A DNA stretch of 40,023 bases from Bacteroidales bacterium UBA5548. GTDB taxonomy: Bacteria > Bacteroidota > Bacteroidia > Bacteroidales > UBA932. Position 1 is the first letter of the stretch, and every line of letters starts with the position of its first letter. Below the pieces are notes generated by a model. The model did not search any database, was not told where the DNA came from, and worked only from the letters and a program-made list of their open reading frames with translations. The stretch is taken from the NCBI GenBank assembly GCA_002425935.1, contig DINE01000018.1, positions 70,381 through 110,403 on the forward strand. Direction: 5' to 3'. The translations under genes and the position numbers were made by a program. Below are positions 7,548 to 15,568 of this stretch, one piece after another.

Positions 7548-9758
7548 TTAAAATCTTAGCGAAACCTTAAGGGTAAAATTAATCTCTGCCTGAGGATACA
7601 ACCCCTCCTCAACATATGGAGTCCCGTTTAAAAACATAGCACTGTATATCCATCCATTGGAAAAATATTTTTTATTAAAAATGTTATCAGCAAATAACTG
7701 AACATCAATAAATCTGCCTTTCTTTAACTCAAAGCTTTTAAGTGCAGAAGCTCCGGCAATAAAGTAAGAAGGGACAGATTTGGAGTTATCAGATGTGTTA
7801 TCAAGATACTGCTTTCCGACGTACTTACCATTCACCGAAAGATATAGCCCTTCTGCAGGCCTTAAGGTAATCATAGCCATGCCGGTTAAAGCCGGAGAGA
7901 AGGATATGTCTGTTTTATCATAATTTCTCACTTGCTGCGAAATAAAGTTCCAGTTATCATCAAACAGATCCAGATATTGAGTGTAGTTAAGTATCTTGTT
8001 TGAACTTAAGGTTAAATTTCCATCCAGTGAGATCATCTTTGCAGGCCTCCATGATGCGCTCAGTTCAACACCTCTCCTGAATGATTTATCCACATTCTCT
8101 TTAATCACATAGCCGGTCTCGCTTAATCTGCCGGTTGGTACAAGCTGGTCTTTGTACTCCATAAAGTATAAATTGGCCGAAAGTGACAGCTTTTCGCTAC
8201 CAAAGCGGTACCCAACTTCGAAATCGGTCATTCTTTCAGGTTTTATATCAGACGCACGCTGTGCTTTGACCGACTCTTTTATATCTGATCTTCCCGGCTC
8301 TTTGCCCCCTACTGCTACGGAGGCATAAAACTGGCCAAAAGAGCTGTTTAGGGTTAAACCCGCTTTAGGGTTGAAAAAGTGATATACATTATCCCAGTCA
8401 AGAGAGACAAAATCTTTATCATCGCCTCTCATTGAGTAGTTTACTCTTCTGTACTGTAAGTCTCCGTAAGCAATAAATTTATCACTCAACTTAACCTCCG
8501 AACGGATATAGGCAGAGAGATCTCCTTTAAAACCTCTGTTGAAATACCAGGTATAATTGTCAGGGATATCAGCGTTATACATAGCCCACAGCAATTTCCC
8601 GTAGTGATCTCCGTCGTAATAGGAGTAAGATATACCGGCATTTGTTGTTATTCTCCCAGAGGTGTGCTTCAGGTTTGTATTGGCCGCATAGTAGTTATTG
8701 TCAAGAGCCTGCCTGATTATAACATCGGAGCGGCTGAATGTATTGTTACCGGTATTCTGAGGAGGGAGCCCGTAAGACGAGAATTTTCTGTTAGACTTGT
8801 AATTTTCATAATATCCGTCACCCTTTGTATAGTGCAAGGTTCCTGAAAACATAAAGCCTGAGTTAAAGCTGTGGGAGTAAACAACCTGAAGATGGTGTTG
8901 TGTGTAGTTGTCCGTCTCATTGTCATAATAATGTATATTTCCTGCAGCATCCCTGAACTCTCCCGCAGGGTTGTATCTTCTGTCAACCTCCATCTGCTCT
9001 GCTGAGATACCCTCCCAGGTGATTCCGCTCTTCTGGTCACCATATATATAGTTAAATTTAAGAGAGTTGTTTGGTTTGCTGTAACCTGCCGAGGCAAACA
9101 GTGACTTAACATCTGCCTTTGCATTTCTTATATAGCCATCAGTTGTATTTCTCGAAAACCTTAAATCAAACGAGAGTCCCTTATCGGAAATACCCGTTCC
9201 TGCACCAAAGGTTGAAAGAAAAGTATTAAAACTACCGGCTCCGAAATCGGCAGATGCGTATGCATCAGAATTTGGATTGATTGTACGCATATTTATACTT
9301 GCACCAAAAGCGCCCGGTCCGTTGGTAGAGGTCCCTACACCTCTCTGTACCTGGATATCCTGAATAAATGAGGAGAACGACGGGATGTTAACCCAGAAGA
9401 CCTCCTGAGATTCAGCGTCGTTAAGAGCGACTCCGTTTAAGGTGATGTTAATCCGAGAACCTTCACTACCTCTTATTCTCATTGATGAGTAGCCAAGTCC
9501 GTTACCCCCCTCCGTAGTAGAGACCACAGATGGAAGCAGTGAAAGCATCATGGGTACTGAGTGAACCGGTGAGCTCTTTTCAATCTCTTCCCGGCTTTTA
9601 AAGGAGTAGCTTACCGGAGTGTTTCTGCCTGCTCTGTAGGCTTCAACAACTACACTGTCGAGTTTTGTCTCCTCTGTTTTCGTATTTTGCCCCATCAAAA
9701 GAGGCTGGGTTAGAAAAGTGAATAAAAAGACCCCGCTTAATAAAGTTAATTTTTTCAT
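7548..9758 (-). CDS. TonB-dependent outer-membrane receptor under TPP riboswitch control (thiamine uptake)
   Basis: Outer-membrane receptor of 736 aa, probably importing thiamine or a derivative using TonB energy. The start was set at the ATG at 9758: it opens a signal peptide (MKKLTLLSGVFLFTF, ending near MGQ), whereas the longer frame would run through the riboswitch. A TonB-box-like DSVVVEAYR follows, then the plug domain with MRIRGSEGSRINITLNGVALND, then a 22-strand-type barrel ending in an aromatic (KVSLRF). The N-terminal carboxypeptidase-D-like domain common in SusC-type receptors is absent, as expected for vitamin or siderophore receptors. Overlap with the pnuC-family gene is avoided by one base, indicating one transcript. 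Confidence 0.92.
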   Translation of the reverse strand: MKKLTLLSGVFLFTFLTQPLLMGQNTKTEETKLDSVVVEAYRAGRNTPVSYSFKSREEIEKSSPVHSVPMMLSLLPSVVSTTEGGNGLGYSSMRIRGSEGSRINITLNGVALNDAESQEVFWVNIPSFSSFIQDIQVQRGVGTSTNGPGAFGASINMRTINPNSDAYASADFGAGSFNTFLSTFGAGTGISDKGLSFDLRFSRNTTDGYIRNAKADVKSLFASAGYSKPNNSLKFNYIYGDQKSGITWEGISAEQMEVDRRYNPAGEFRDAAGNIHYYDNETDNYTQHHLQVVYSHSFNSGFMFSGTLHYTKGDGYYENYKSNRKFSSYGLPPQNTGNNTFSRSDVIIRQALDNNYYAANTNLKHTSGRITTNAGISYSYYDGDHYGKLLWAMYNADIPDNYTWYFNRGFKGDLSAYIRSEVKLSDKFIAYGDLQYRRVNYSMRGDDKDFVSLDWDNVYHFFNPKAGLTLNSSFGQFYASVAVGGKEPGRSDIKESVKAQRASDIKPERMTDFEVGYRFGSEKLSLSANLYFMEYKDQLVPTGRLSETGYVIKENVDKSFRRGVELSASWRPAKMISLDGNLTLSSNKILNYTQYLDLFDDNWNFISQQVRNYDKTDISFSPALTGMAMITLRPAEGLYLSVNGKYVGKQYLDNTSDNSKSVPSYFIAGASALKSFELKKGRFIDVQLFADNIFNKKYFSNGWIYSAMFLNGTPYVEEGLYPQAEINFTLKVSLRF

Positions 9759-9780
9759 AATTAATAATTTATTAAATGCA

Positions 9781-9870
9781 GGGGGGTTGTTCTGTGAGAA
9801 AGGCTTTCCCTTCGCAGGCATTATCCTGATCAGGTGAAAAGGGTATAATCTCAGCCCAAAGGGCACCCCC
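9781..9870 (-). promoter_or_regulatory. TPP (THI-box) riboswitch
   Basis: Read on the minus strand, the leader has GGGGGTGCC opening helix P1, CTGAGA at 9854-9849, ACC-type P3 segment, CACCTGATCAGG, then TGCCTGCGAAGGGAA (core GCGAAGGGAA at 9815-9806), and a closing CCCCCC at 9786-9781. These are the conserved thiamine-pyrophosphate aptamer elements in the right order. P1 ends 22 nt before the receptor start codon and no terminator hairpin lies between, so control is probably at translation start. High TPP should reduce receptor and permease synthesis. Confidence 0.95.
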
Positions 9871-9889
9871 AAGCATGTTTAATGCTCTG

Positions 9890-9897
9890 CAAAGATA
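9890..9897 (-). promoter_or_regulatory. -7 box TATCTTTG for the thiamine-uptake operon
   Basis: Minus-strand match to TAnnTTTG, about 20 nt upstream of the first base of riboswitch helix P1, with a predicted transcript start near 9883. A small hairpin (AGCAT at 9872-9876 with ATGCT at 9882-9886) lies in the leader ahead of P1. No clear -33 TTTG is visible. Confidence 0.5.
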
Positions 9898-9926
9898 TAA
9901 AATAATGTCTCATGATGCATTTTTTC

Positions 9927-9934
9927 TAACTTTG
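9927..9934 (+). promoter_or_regulatory. -7 box TAACTTTG for rnpB
   Basis: Plus-strand TAnnTTTG match ending 5 nt before the first base of the RNase P P1 helix at 9940, which places the transcript start at the mature 5' end. The -33 position (9904-9907, AATG) is a poor match to TTTG. Confidence 0.6.
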
Positions 9935-9939
9935 CACCC

Positions 9940-10252
9940 GGCGGGCCGCTCTGTCGCCTTCGCTTTTGCGGGGGAGGAAAGTCCGGACAGGAGAGAGCAA
10001 GGCTCTGTGGAAAGCACAGTCGGGGGAAACCTCGGGTAATCCGTAACAGAAAAAAACCGCCCTATGGGTAAGGGTGAAAACGCGGGGTAAGAGCCCACGA
10101 CCGTTATTGGTGACAATGGCGGGGTACGGACAGCCTCCTGCAAGGCCATGTATACCGGCGTATAGGACTGCTCGTTCGTTGTCGGGGGGTAGGCTGCATC
10201 AGATAGATGACAGAGGCCCGTTTGGGTACAGAATCCGGCTTACAGGCCCGCC
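9940..10252 (+). ncRNA. rnpB: RNase P RNA, bacterial class A
   Basis: Catalytic RNA that removes 5' leaders from tRNA precursors. The conserved CR-I segment GAGGAAAGTCCGGAC is at 9974-9988 and the 3' partner ACAGAATCCGGCTTAC is at 10228-10243. Middle conserved parts include AGGGTGAAA and GGTAAGAGCCCACGA. Helix P1 pairs 9940-9947 (GGCGGGCC) with 10245-10252 (GGCCCGCC). A run of seven T follows directly at 10253-10259, so P1 plus the T run probably ends transcription. Length near 313 nt is normal. All reading frames inside are spurious. Confidence 0.96.
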
Positions 10253-10266
10253 TTTTTTTAAAAAAA

Positions 10267-10464
10267 TCAGAACAGTTTGGGGTGATCCTCTTCAAATTGC
10301 CTGAGTATTGTCGATATTATCGCCTCCCTGCAAAATTTGGTCTTAGATTTAATCTTGTACTTGGTGCAATAGAGATCAAGCGCAGCTAACTCTTTGTCGT
10401 TTAACAAAATTGTTCTGCGATGCTTTCTTTTTGCTGCCTCTTTTTTATCTGGTGCTTTTTTCAA
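10267..10464 (-). CDS. Small basic protein, ribbon-helix-helix-like, function unknown
   Basis: A 65-aa protein with a strongly basic N-terminus (MKKAPDKKEAAKRKHRRT) followed by a short beta-strand-like TILLNDKELAALDLYC and two helices. That pattern fits MetJ/Arc-type ribbon-helix-helix DNA-binding proteins, though I see no defining motif. It overlaps the 3' end of the upstream lipoprotein gene by 20 bp and so is probably co-transcribed with it. It ends 14 bp from the 3' end of the convergent rnpB. I recall similar small proteins in Bacteroidales, which supports a real gene. The function is unknown; nucleic-acid binding is inferred from charge and predicted shape only. Confidence 0.7.
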   Translation of the reverse strand: MKKAPDKKEAAKRKHRRTILLNDKELAALDLYCTKYKIKSKTKFCREAIISTILRQFEEDHPKLF

Positions 10465-11413
10465 GCTTAGAAATCAATAACTGTTTATACTCGTTTACGC
10501 CCGGAAGTTTGTATCTCTTAAGAGAAAATTCTGCCCACTCCAGAGCCAGTTCGTGTCTGTCGGTCAGTTCGCATGCTATTGCAATATTATATGCGGCTGC
10601 AGCAGATTTTACAGGGTCACTGCCTTTAGTCTCCTTAAGCCAGAAATCCATTGCCTCTTTCCATTTAAACTCCCTTGCATTTTCAAGTGCTCGCACCCAG
10701 GCCTGCACAGGGTATATATAAAGTGCCCTCCTCTGCTCCTGCCATGCAGGGAAAAGAGCCTTAACAACCTCCTCTCCAATCGATTGCGCAACATCTGGCA
10801 TAGATTGTCTTGCTCTGATAGTCATAACTTCGGGTCGAAGATCGTTTCTTGAAACAATCTCCCAGAATACAGTATCCCTTTGGTTTATATTTGCAAGAGT
10901 CTCAGCCGTAACACCGTCAAAAACCTTAATAACCGACCTGAACGGGGCATAGATATATCTTGCTACGTACTCACCTGAAATGTTGCCCGCAGGATTATTT
11001 ACTATGCCAATATTCCCCACTTCCAGAGAATCAACTAAAATGACGATATCAGAATTTGAGCTGAACGAGAGGTGGTGAATGTATGGCATATCATACACGG
11101 TACTGTCGTCCGGAAAGTGTTTAAAGACATAAACCCCGCCCTCATCAAGAAAAAGACTCTTTTCGGTGGCCTGAGCTATACCGGAGGCGAGTCTGATCAT
11201 AAGTGTAGAGTCGTTTTTATATAGAAGGGATTCTCCCGGCATATCATCTCTTACAGAGAGAAATACAGCAATCGACTTTTCATTGAAATCTACAGGGTAT
11301 GCAGCCGGAACTCTCGCCTCTACATTAATAATCTCTGTTACAGGCCCGCATGAGCTTAAAATGTAAGCAACCAGCGGAATCAGGATAAAAATTTTCACCA
11401 ATGCTCTTTTCAT
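10445..11413 (-). CDS. Lipoprotein of unknown function (DUF6340-like)
   Basis: Lipoprotein of 322 aa. The signal peptide ends in a lipobox LSSC with the acylated cysteine at residue 22, so it is anchored in the periplasm or outer membrane. The body starts with EIINVEARVPAAYPVDFNEKSIAVF, which I associate with the Bacteroidales family DUF6340. The C-terminal part (from about residue 235) is helical, with repeat-like segments ALENAREFKWKEAMDFW and ACELTDRHELALEWAEFSL, suggesting TPR-like helices. It starts 3 bp after the M55 peptidase gene. No catalytic motif was recognised. The family label is from recall and is less certain than the lipoprotein call. Confidence 0.75.
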   Translation of the reverse strand: MKRALVKIFILIPLVAYILSSCGPVTEIINVEARVPAAYPVDFNEKSIAVFLSVRDDMPGESLLYKNDSTLMIRLASGIAQATEKSLFLDEGGVYVFKHFPDDSTVYDMPYIHHLSFSSNSDIVILVDSLEVGNIGIVNNPAGNISGEYVARYIYAPFRSVIKVFDGVTAETLANINQRDTVFWEIVSRNDLRPEVMTIRARQSMPDVAQSIGEEVVKALFPAWQEQRRALYIYPVQAWVRALENAREFKWKEAMDFWLKETKGSDPVKSAAAAYNIAIACELTDRHELALEWAEFSLKRYKLPGVNEYKQLLISKLEKSTR

Positions 11414-11416
11414 AGA

Positions 11417-12268
11417 CTATAATTTTTCCCAAAATTTCTTCATAACAACCTCCAAAGTATCAGAAGTCCAAGTAGTCGTTTCGGAACTTCCCTGATCGTC
11501 ACCCTTAACCGTCACCTCCATTCTGTACGGTTTGTCAAGAGTGAATACTTTTGCCTTATTCAAATTCCTGAGCGCTCTCTCTACCCCAGATCTTATTTCT
11601 GAATATACAAGCTCCGGAGATTTGCTTTGTGCGCATGTTCTTCCATAAGAGTACTTTGTAATAACAGTCTCAATATCTCCGAAATTCTCCACAGCCTCTC
11701 TGCACGCAGCGTCATCACCTGCCAGAAATACAGGTGGCACCCCGAATTTACCGGCATAAAGAGCATTAAATGCAGCCTCGAAGAGTGGCCTGTCATTAAT
11801 TCTGAAATCCAACACTTTCAGTGACATTGTGTGCGATAATGTTCCGTTATCTACACCGGCTCTTGCATGAGCCCCGATAAAAAGCAGTGCATCAAAGGTA
11901 GAGTCTATCCCGAGAACCATTGTGTGTGGTGTCCCGGGAAGTCTCCCTCTGGTAAGCTTAGCCCTTTTATCTAGTAATACCGGATTGACGTTGATATTTC
12001 CGGCATGCCCGTCTCTCACTATAACCTCTGACGCTCCGGCTGCAAATGCACCTTCAATAGCCGCATTTACCTCTTTCGTGAGCACCTCACAATTCCTGTC
12101 AAAATGAATATGACCCGGGTAAATCTCTTCGAAATTTACTACACCGGTTACCCCTTCAAAATCGGTCTGAATCATAACTTTCAAACCAACATTTTTGTCC
12201 GGATTACCGGATGTTGTGCAGGAGAGAATTGTTGCCCCCGCCAGCACTATCGACAAGAACCTCTTCAT
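11417..12268 (-). CDS. M55-family D-aminopeptidase (DppA-like), lipoprotein form
   Basis: Zinc-dependent D-aminopeptidase of peptidase family M55, which removes N-terminal D-amino acids such as D-Ala from short peptides. The family ligands are all visible: D36 and E38 in TDFEG, H88 in RDGHAG, H134 in GAHARAG, the likely nucleophile H146 in GTLSHTMS, and E164. Residues 1-17 form a lipoprotein signal ending TILSC (cysteine 17). Bacillus DppA, by contrast, lacks a signal peptide. The protein is therefore probably periplasmic, where it could act on peptidoglycan-derived peptides. A 38-bp gap separates it from fabG upstream, with no recognised promoter. Confidence 0.9.
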   Translation of the reverse strand: MKRFLSIVLAGATILSCTTSGNPDKNVGLKVMIQTDFEGVTGVVNFEEIYPGHIHFDRNCEVLTKEVNAAIEGAFAAGASEVIVRDGHAGNINVNPVLLDKRAKLTRGRLPGTPHTMVLGIDSTFDALLFIGAHARAGVDNGTLSHTMSLKVLDFRINDRPLFEAAFNALYAGKFGVPPVFLAGDDAACREAVENFGDIETVITKYSYGRTCAQSKSPELVYSEIRSGVERALRNLNKAKVFTLDKPYRMEVTVKGDDQGSSETTTWTSDTLEVVMKKFWEKL

Positions 12269-12306
12269 AGTGTGAGAGATTAGGTTTAATTATATGGTGC
12301 GATATA

Positions 12307-13053
12307 TTACATTTTCATTCCGCCGCATACCGAAATAACCTGTCCGGTAACATATGCAGATAGATCTGATGCTAAAAAGAGACACACATTCGCCACATCC
12401 TCAGGTGTACCTCCCCTTCTTAGCGGAATCTGCTCTGCCCATGATTTTTTCACATCCTCCGGAAGTTTATCTGTCATCTCTGTTATGATAAAGCCCGGTG
12501 CAACCGCGTTAGCTCTTACTCCTCTTGAACCAAGCTCCTGAGCAATCGACTTTGCAAGCCCTATCATCCCCGCTTTAGATGCCGAATAATTGGACTGTCC
12601 GGCATTTCCGCCTACACCTACCACAGAACTCATATTGATGATTGATCCTGATTTTTGCTTCATCATTACGGGAGTAACGGCATGAACATAGTTAAATGCG
12701 CTCTTAAGATTTACATTAATTACCATATCCCACTGCTGCTCAGACATTCTCATCATAAGACCATCTTTGGTGATTCCTGCATTGTTTACCAGTATGTCAA
12801 CTCTTCCAAACTCCTTAACAACATCTTCAACAACCTTGTGAGCCTCTTCAAAAGAGGCAGCATTTGAAGATATTGCCATAACTTTTACTCCGTACCCTTC
12901 AAGCTCTTTTTTTGTTGCCATAGCGTTCTCATCGATAACAAGATCGGTGAATGCTATGTTGGCTCCTTCCGATGCGTATTTTACTGCAATTGCCTTGCCA
13001 ATTCCTCTGGCTGCTCCTGTAACAATTGCTACTTTTCCTTCTAATTGTTTCAT
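12307..13053 (-). CDS. fabG: 3-oxoacyl-[acyl-carrier-protein] reductase FabG
   Basis: NADPH-dependent short-chain dehydrogenase that reduces 3-oxoacyl-ACP in fatty-acid elongation, cytosolic. The nucleotide-binding TGAARGIG is at residues 12-19, NNAG near 90-93, and the catalytic serine (S142/S143), Y156 and K160 (YSASK) are all present. Length 248 aa is standard, and the C-terminal VTGQVISVCGGMKM matches FabG. It is last in the nusB-led operon, 21 bp after rimO. Other SDR reductases look similar, but the whole-protein pattern favours FabG. Confidence 0.92.
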   Translation of the reverse strand: MKQLEGKVAIVTGAARGIGKAIAVKYASEGANIAFTDLVIDENAMATKKELEGYGVKVMAISSNAASFEEAHKVVEDVVKEFGRVDILVNNAGITKDGLMMRMSEQQWDMVINVNLKSAFNYVHAVTPVMMKQKSGSIINMSSVVGVGGNAGQSNYSASKAGMIGLAKSIAQELGSRGVRANAVAPGFIITEMTDKLPEDVKKSWAEQIPLRRGGTPEDVANVCLFLASDLSAYVTGQVISVCGGMKM

Positions 13054-13074
13054 TTTCTTAATTTTAAAATTCGG

Positions 13075-14403
13075 TTAATTTTTTAAAAACTTTGCAATCA
13101 GATCATATTCGTCTGCATTTTCGATGGTTACATTAGCAAATGTACCAATTATTTTATTAGCACTTGCTTTTGAATGTAATCTGTCCGGCGCTATCAGTAT
13201 CTCACCGTCAACCTCAGGACTCTCACTCATGCTTCTTGCAGTAAATAGTCCGTCAGTAAATGAGTCGATAAGCACGCGCTCCGATTTTCCAATTTTTGAC
13301 ATATTGTAATTCAGCGAAATACCCGACTGCAGCTCCATAAGCCTTAGGTATCTCTCCTGTTTCTCCTTCTCTCTCACATTGTCCTTAAGATTTTGAGCAC
13401 CCCATGTACCCTCCTCCTGTGAGTATGTAAAGGCTCCAAGTCTCTCAAATTTAGCCTCAGACACAAAGTCCAGCAACTCATTAAATGCTGTTTTTGTCTC
13501 TCCAGGATGTCCAACTATCATAGTTGTCCTGAGAACAATTCCCGGAACTCGCTCCCTGAACTTTCTTACCAACTCGCGGGTGGTTCTCCCGTCAACGTTT
13601 CGTCTCATATTTGAAAGCACTTTGTCACTGATGTGTTGAAGTGGTATATCAAGATACTTGCAAATCTTTGGATTGGAAGCCATTACGTCTAGTACACTTT
13701 CAGGGAAAGATGCCGGATAGGAGTAAAGTAGTCTTATCCATTCAATTCCGTCCACTTTTGAGAGAGTCTCAAGTAACGAAGCAAGCCTTCTCTCTTTGTA
13801 AAGGTCAATTCCATAATATGTTGTATCCTGAGCAACTACAATAAGCTCTTTCACCCCTGACTCCGCGAGGTGTTTCGCCTCATCTGCGAGATCTTTCTCG
13901 GGTACAGATGTATGAGACCCTCTGATCAGAGGAATAGAACAATATGAGCAAATCCTGTCACACCCCTCGGATATTTTCAGATAAGCATAATGAGCAGGTG
14001 TTGTAAGGTATCTCCTGTTATTTAGCTCTTCATTCCAAGTATGCCCAAGTGCGGTCATTACCGATCTGGCATCAAACGCTCCGAAAAATCCATCAACCTC
14101 CGGAATCTGTTTTTCCAGCTCCAGTCTGTACCTTTGGGACAAACATCCAAAAACATAAATTTTTCTGATATAGCCTCTTTTTTTTGCTTCACATGCATTC
14201 AGTATTGTCTCAATTGACTCCTCCTTTGCATCTTTTATAAAGCCACAAGTGTTGATAACGACTGTATCAACCTTTGCCAGCGAGAGATCCTCTCCCTCCG
14301 GAGATATCTCAAGGCCTCCTGCAAATATCTGACGTAGAAGATGCTCCGAATCAACTCTGTTTTTAGAACATCCAAGGGTAATAAGCTGTACTCTTATTGC
14401 CAT
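13075..14403 (-). CDS. rimO: Ribosomal protein S12 methylthiotransferase RimO
   Basis: Radical SAM enzyme that adds a methylthio group to the conserved aspartate of ribosomal protein S12. The N-terminal MTTase domain has three cluster cysteines, C12 (LGCSKNR), C53 (NTCGF) and C87 (FGCLSQ). The radical SAM motif CxxxCxxC is at C148, C152 and C155 (CDRICSYC), and a TRAM domain closes the protein. LGCSKNR and the 442-aa length indicate RimO rather than MiaB. It starts 2 bp after the DUF5606 gene and is followed by fabG. Confidence 0.95.
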   Translation of the reverse strand: MAIRVQLITLGCSKNRVDSEHLLRQIFAGGLEISPEGEDLSLAKVDTVVINTCGFIKDAKEESIETILNACEAKKRGYIRKIYVFGCLSQRYRLELEKQIPEVDGFFGAFDARSVMTALGHTWNEELNNRRYLTTPAHYAYLKISEGCDRICSYCSIPLIRGSHTSVPEKDLADEAKHLAESGVKELIVVAQDTTYYGIDLYKERRLASLLETLSKVDGIEWIRLLYSYPASFPESVLDVMASNPKICKYLDIPLQHISDKVLSNMRRNVDGRTTRELVRKFRERVPGIVLRTTMIVGHPGETKTAFNELLDFVSEAKFERLGAFTYSQEEGTWGAQNLKDNVREKEKQERYLRLMELQSGISLNYNMSKIGKSERVLIDSFTDGLFTARSMSESPEVDGEILIAPDRLHSKASANKIIGTFANVTIENADEYDLIAKFLKN

Positions 14404-14405
14404 GA

Positions 14406-14831
14406 TTACTCTGTCCCCTTCTCCTCTTTCTCCTCCTTCTCAAATTCCAGGGAGGCATATTTTTTCAGGTTGTTATACCAGTCTGTAACTTTTTTCATAT
14501 GAGACACATAGAACCTGTCTCTGTCATAGTCCGGAAGAACCTTCTCAAAGAATTTTTTAAGTTCCTCAGGAGATGATTTTGACTCCGGCGCGTAACTGTC
14601 GCCAAGTACCTCCTTCATTTTTTCAAGAACTGCAGTAAGAGATACCTCTTCGGATTCTGTATATATCGATATATCAGAGAGCGATGTTATTTTGGCACTC
14701 ATTCCAAACATCGATCTTGTCTTTGATGAAAGTGATTCTGCAATCACTCCTGCATTTGCTTGTGCAATAAAACGGAACAGTCCGGGTTGTCCCGAAACTG
14801 AAAGAATTTTTTGTAAATTGGTCTTCTCCAT
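14406..14831 (-). CDS. DUF5606-family protein of unknown function
   Basis: Cytosolic protein of 141 aa with no signal peptide or membrane segment. The N-terminus LQKILSVSGQPGLFRFIAQANAGVIAESL is the conserved start of a Bacteroidota family I know as DUF5606. A central acidic helical part follows, and the C-terminus is very charged (KEEKEEKGTE). No catalytic motif is visible. Conserved placement in a translation and housekeeping operon suggests a core role, but I cannot name one. Confidence 0.85.
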   Translation of the reverse strand: MEKTNLQKILSVSGQPGLFRFIAQANAGVIAESLSSKTRSMFGMSAKITSLSDISIYTESEEVSLTAVLEKMKEVLGDSYAPESKSSPEELKKFFEKVLPDYDRDRFYVSHMKKVTDWYNNLKKYASLEFEKEEKEEKGTE

Positions 14832-14857
14832 CTCACTTAATTATTTATATCTATAAA

Positions 14858-15568
14858 TTAAACTATTCCTCGCTCTTTTTTGATTGTTTCATAAGCACTT
14901 GAAATACTTTTGAAACGCTCCTCAGCTGCCTTCTGAACATCTGCACCAAGACTGGATACTTTATCAGGGTGATGTTTTAGTGCAAGGCGTTTATAGGCCT
15001 TTTTAATCTCCTCATCTGATGCACTTCTTTCCACTTCAAGAATTTTATACGGAGCTTCATCGTCAACATCAAACATAGCGAGAACTGCTTCGCTCTCTCT
15101 CTGAGAGATTCCCATTGATAAGGCAATTTCTCTTAACAGCTTTAGTTCCTGACTGCTGACTTTTCCATCTGCCCTGGCAATCCCGGTGAGGAAGTGCAGA
15201 AGTTGTATTCTGGCCTCATAATCCATATTTGAGGCAATCTGAGAACCAACAGAATTTACATCTACATCCTTTTCCAGTAAATCCCTCAGGTATATAAGGG
15301 CTTCGCTTGCGGCATCTTTACCAAAACTCCTTATCAGGAAGGCTTTAACAAAATCCAGTTCAGACTTTAACACCTTCCCGTCTGCCTTCATAACTGCTGA
15401 TGAGAGAACCAGCAGACTGACCAGAAAACTGTTTCTCTGCTCATTTGCCTTACCTGAAGTAAACTTTCCGCTCTCTAGAACAGAGGCAAGTGTAAAGCCT
15501 AGAATTCCCCCAATCGGGCCTGCTACAGCCCACCCTATTGCTCCGCTGATCCATTTACCGTAACCCAT
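14858..15568 (-). CDS. TerB/DnaJ-domain co-chaperone, DjlA-like
   Basis: Membrane-anchored J-domain protein of 236 aa. The N-terminus has a glycine-rich hydrophobic segment (residues about 8-30). It is followed by a TerB-type helical domain (about 45-155, with LSSAVMKADGKVLKSELDFV and GIARADGKVSSQELKLL) and a C-terminal J domain (about 170-236) with the HPD triad in LKHHPDKV. The layout matches DjlA, which stimulates DnaK ATPase. It overlaps the coaE 3' end by 14 bp, so both are on one transcript. The client process is unknown. Confidence 0.88.
   Translation of the reverse strand: MGYGKWISGAIGWAVAGPIGGILGFTLASVLESGKFTSGKANEQRNSFLVSLLVLSSAVMKADGKVLKSELDFVKAFLIRSFGKDAASEALIYLRDLLEKDVDVNSVGSQIASNMDYEARIQLLHFLTGIARADGKVSSQELKLLREIALSMGISQRESEAVLAMFDVDDEAPYKILEVERSASDEEIKKAYKRLALKHHPDKVSSLGADVQKAAEERFKSISSAYETIKKERGIV

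Noticed and set aside
9759..9780. AT-rich palindrome TTAATAA-A-TTATTAA before the receptor start as a regulatory hairpin
   Set aside because: The one-base loop and AT-only stem make a stable RNA hairpin unlikely; chance in an AT-rich leader is enough.
9759..9872. Longer N-terminus for the TonB-dependent receptor
   Set aside because: These codons are the TPP riboswitch and leader; a good signal peptide begins at the ATG at 9758.
9910..10389. Several open frames on both strands between 9910 and 10389
   Set aside because: They lie wholly or mostly inside the RNase P RNA or its flanks, whose conserved sequence and P1 pairing explain the region; the translations look like no protein.
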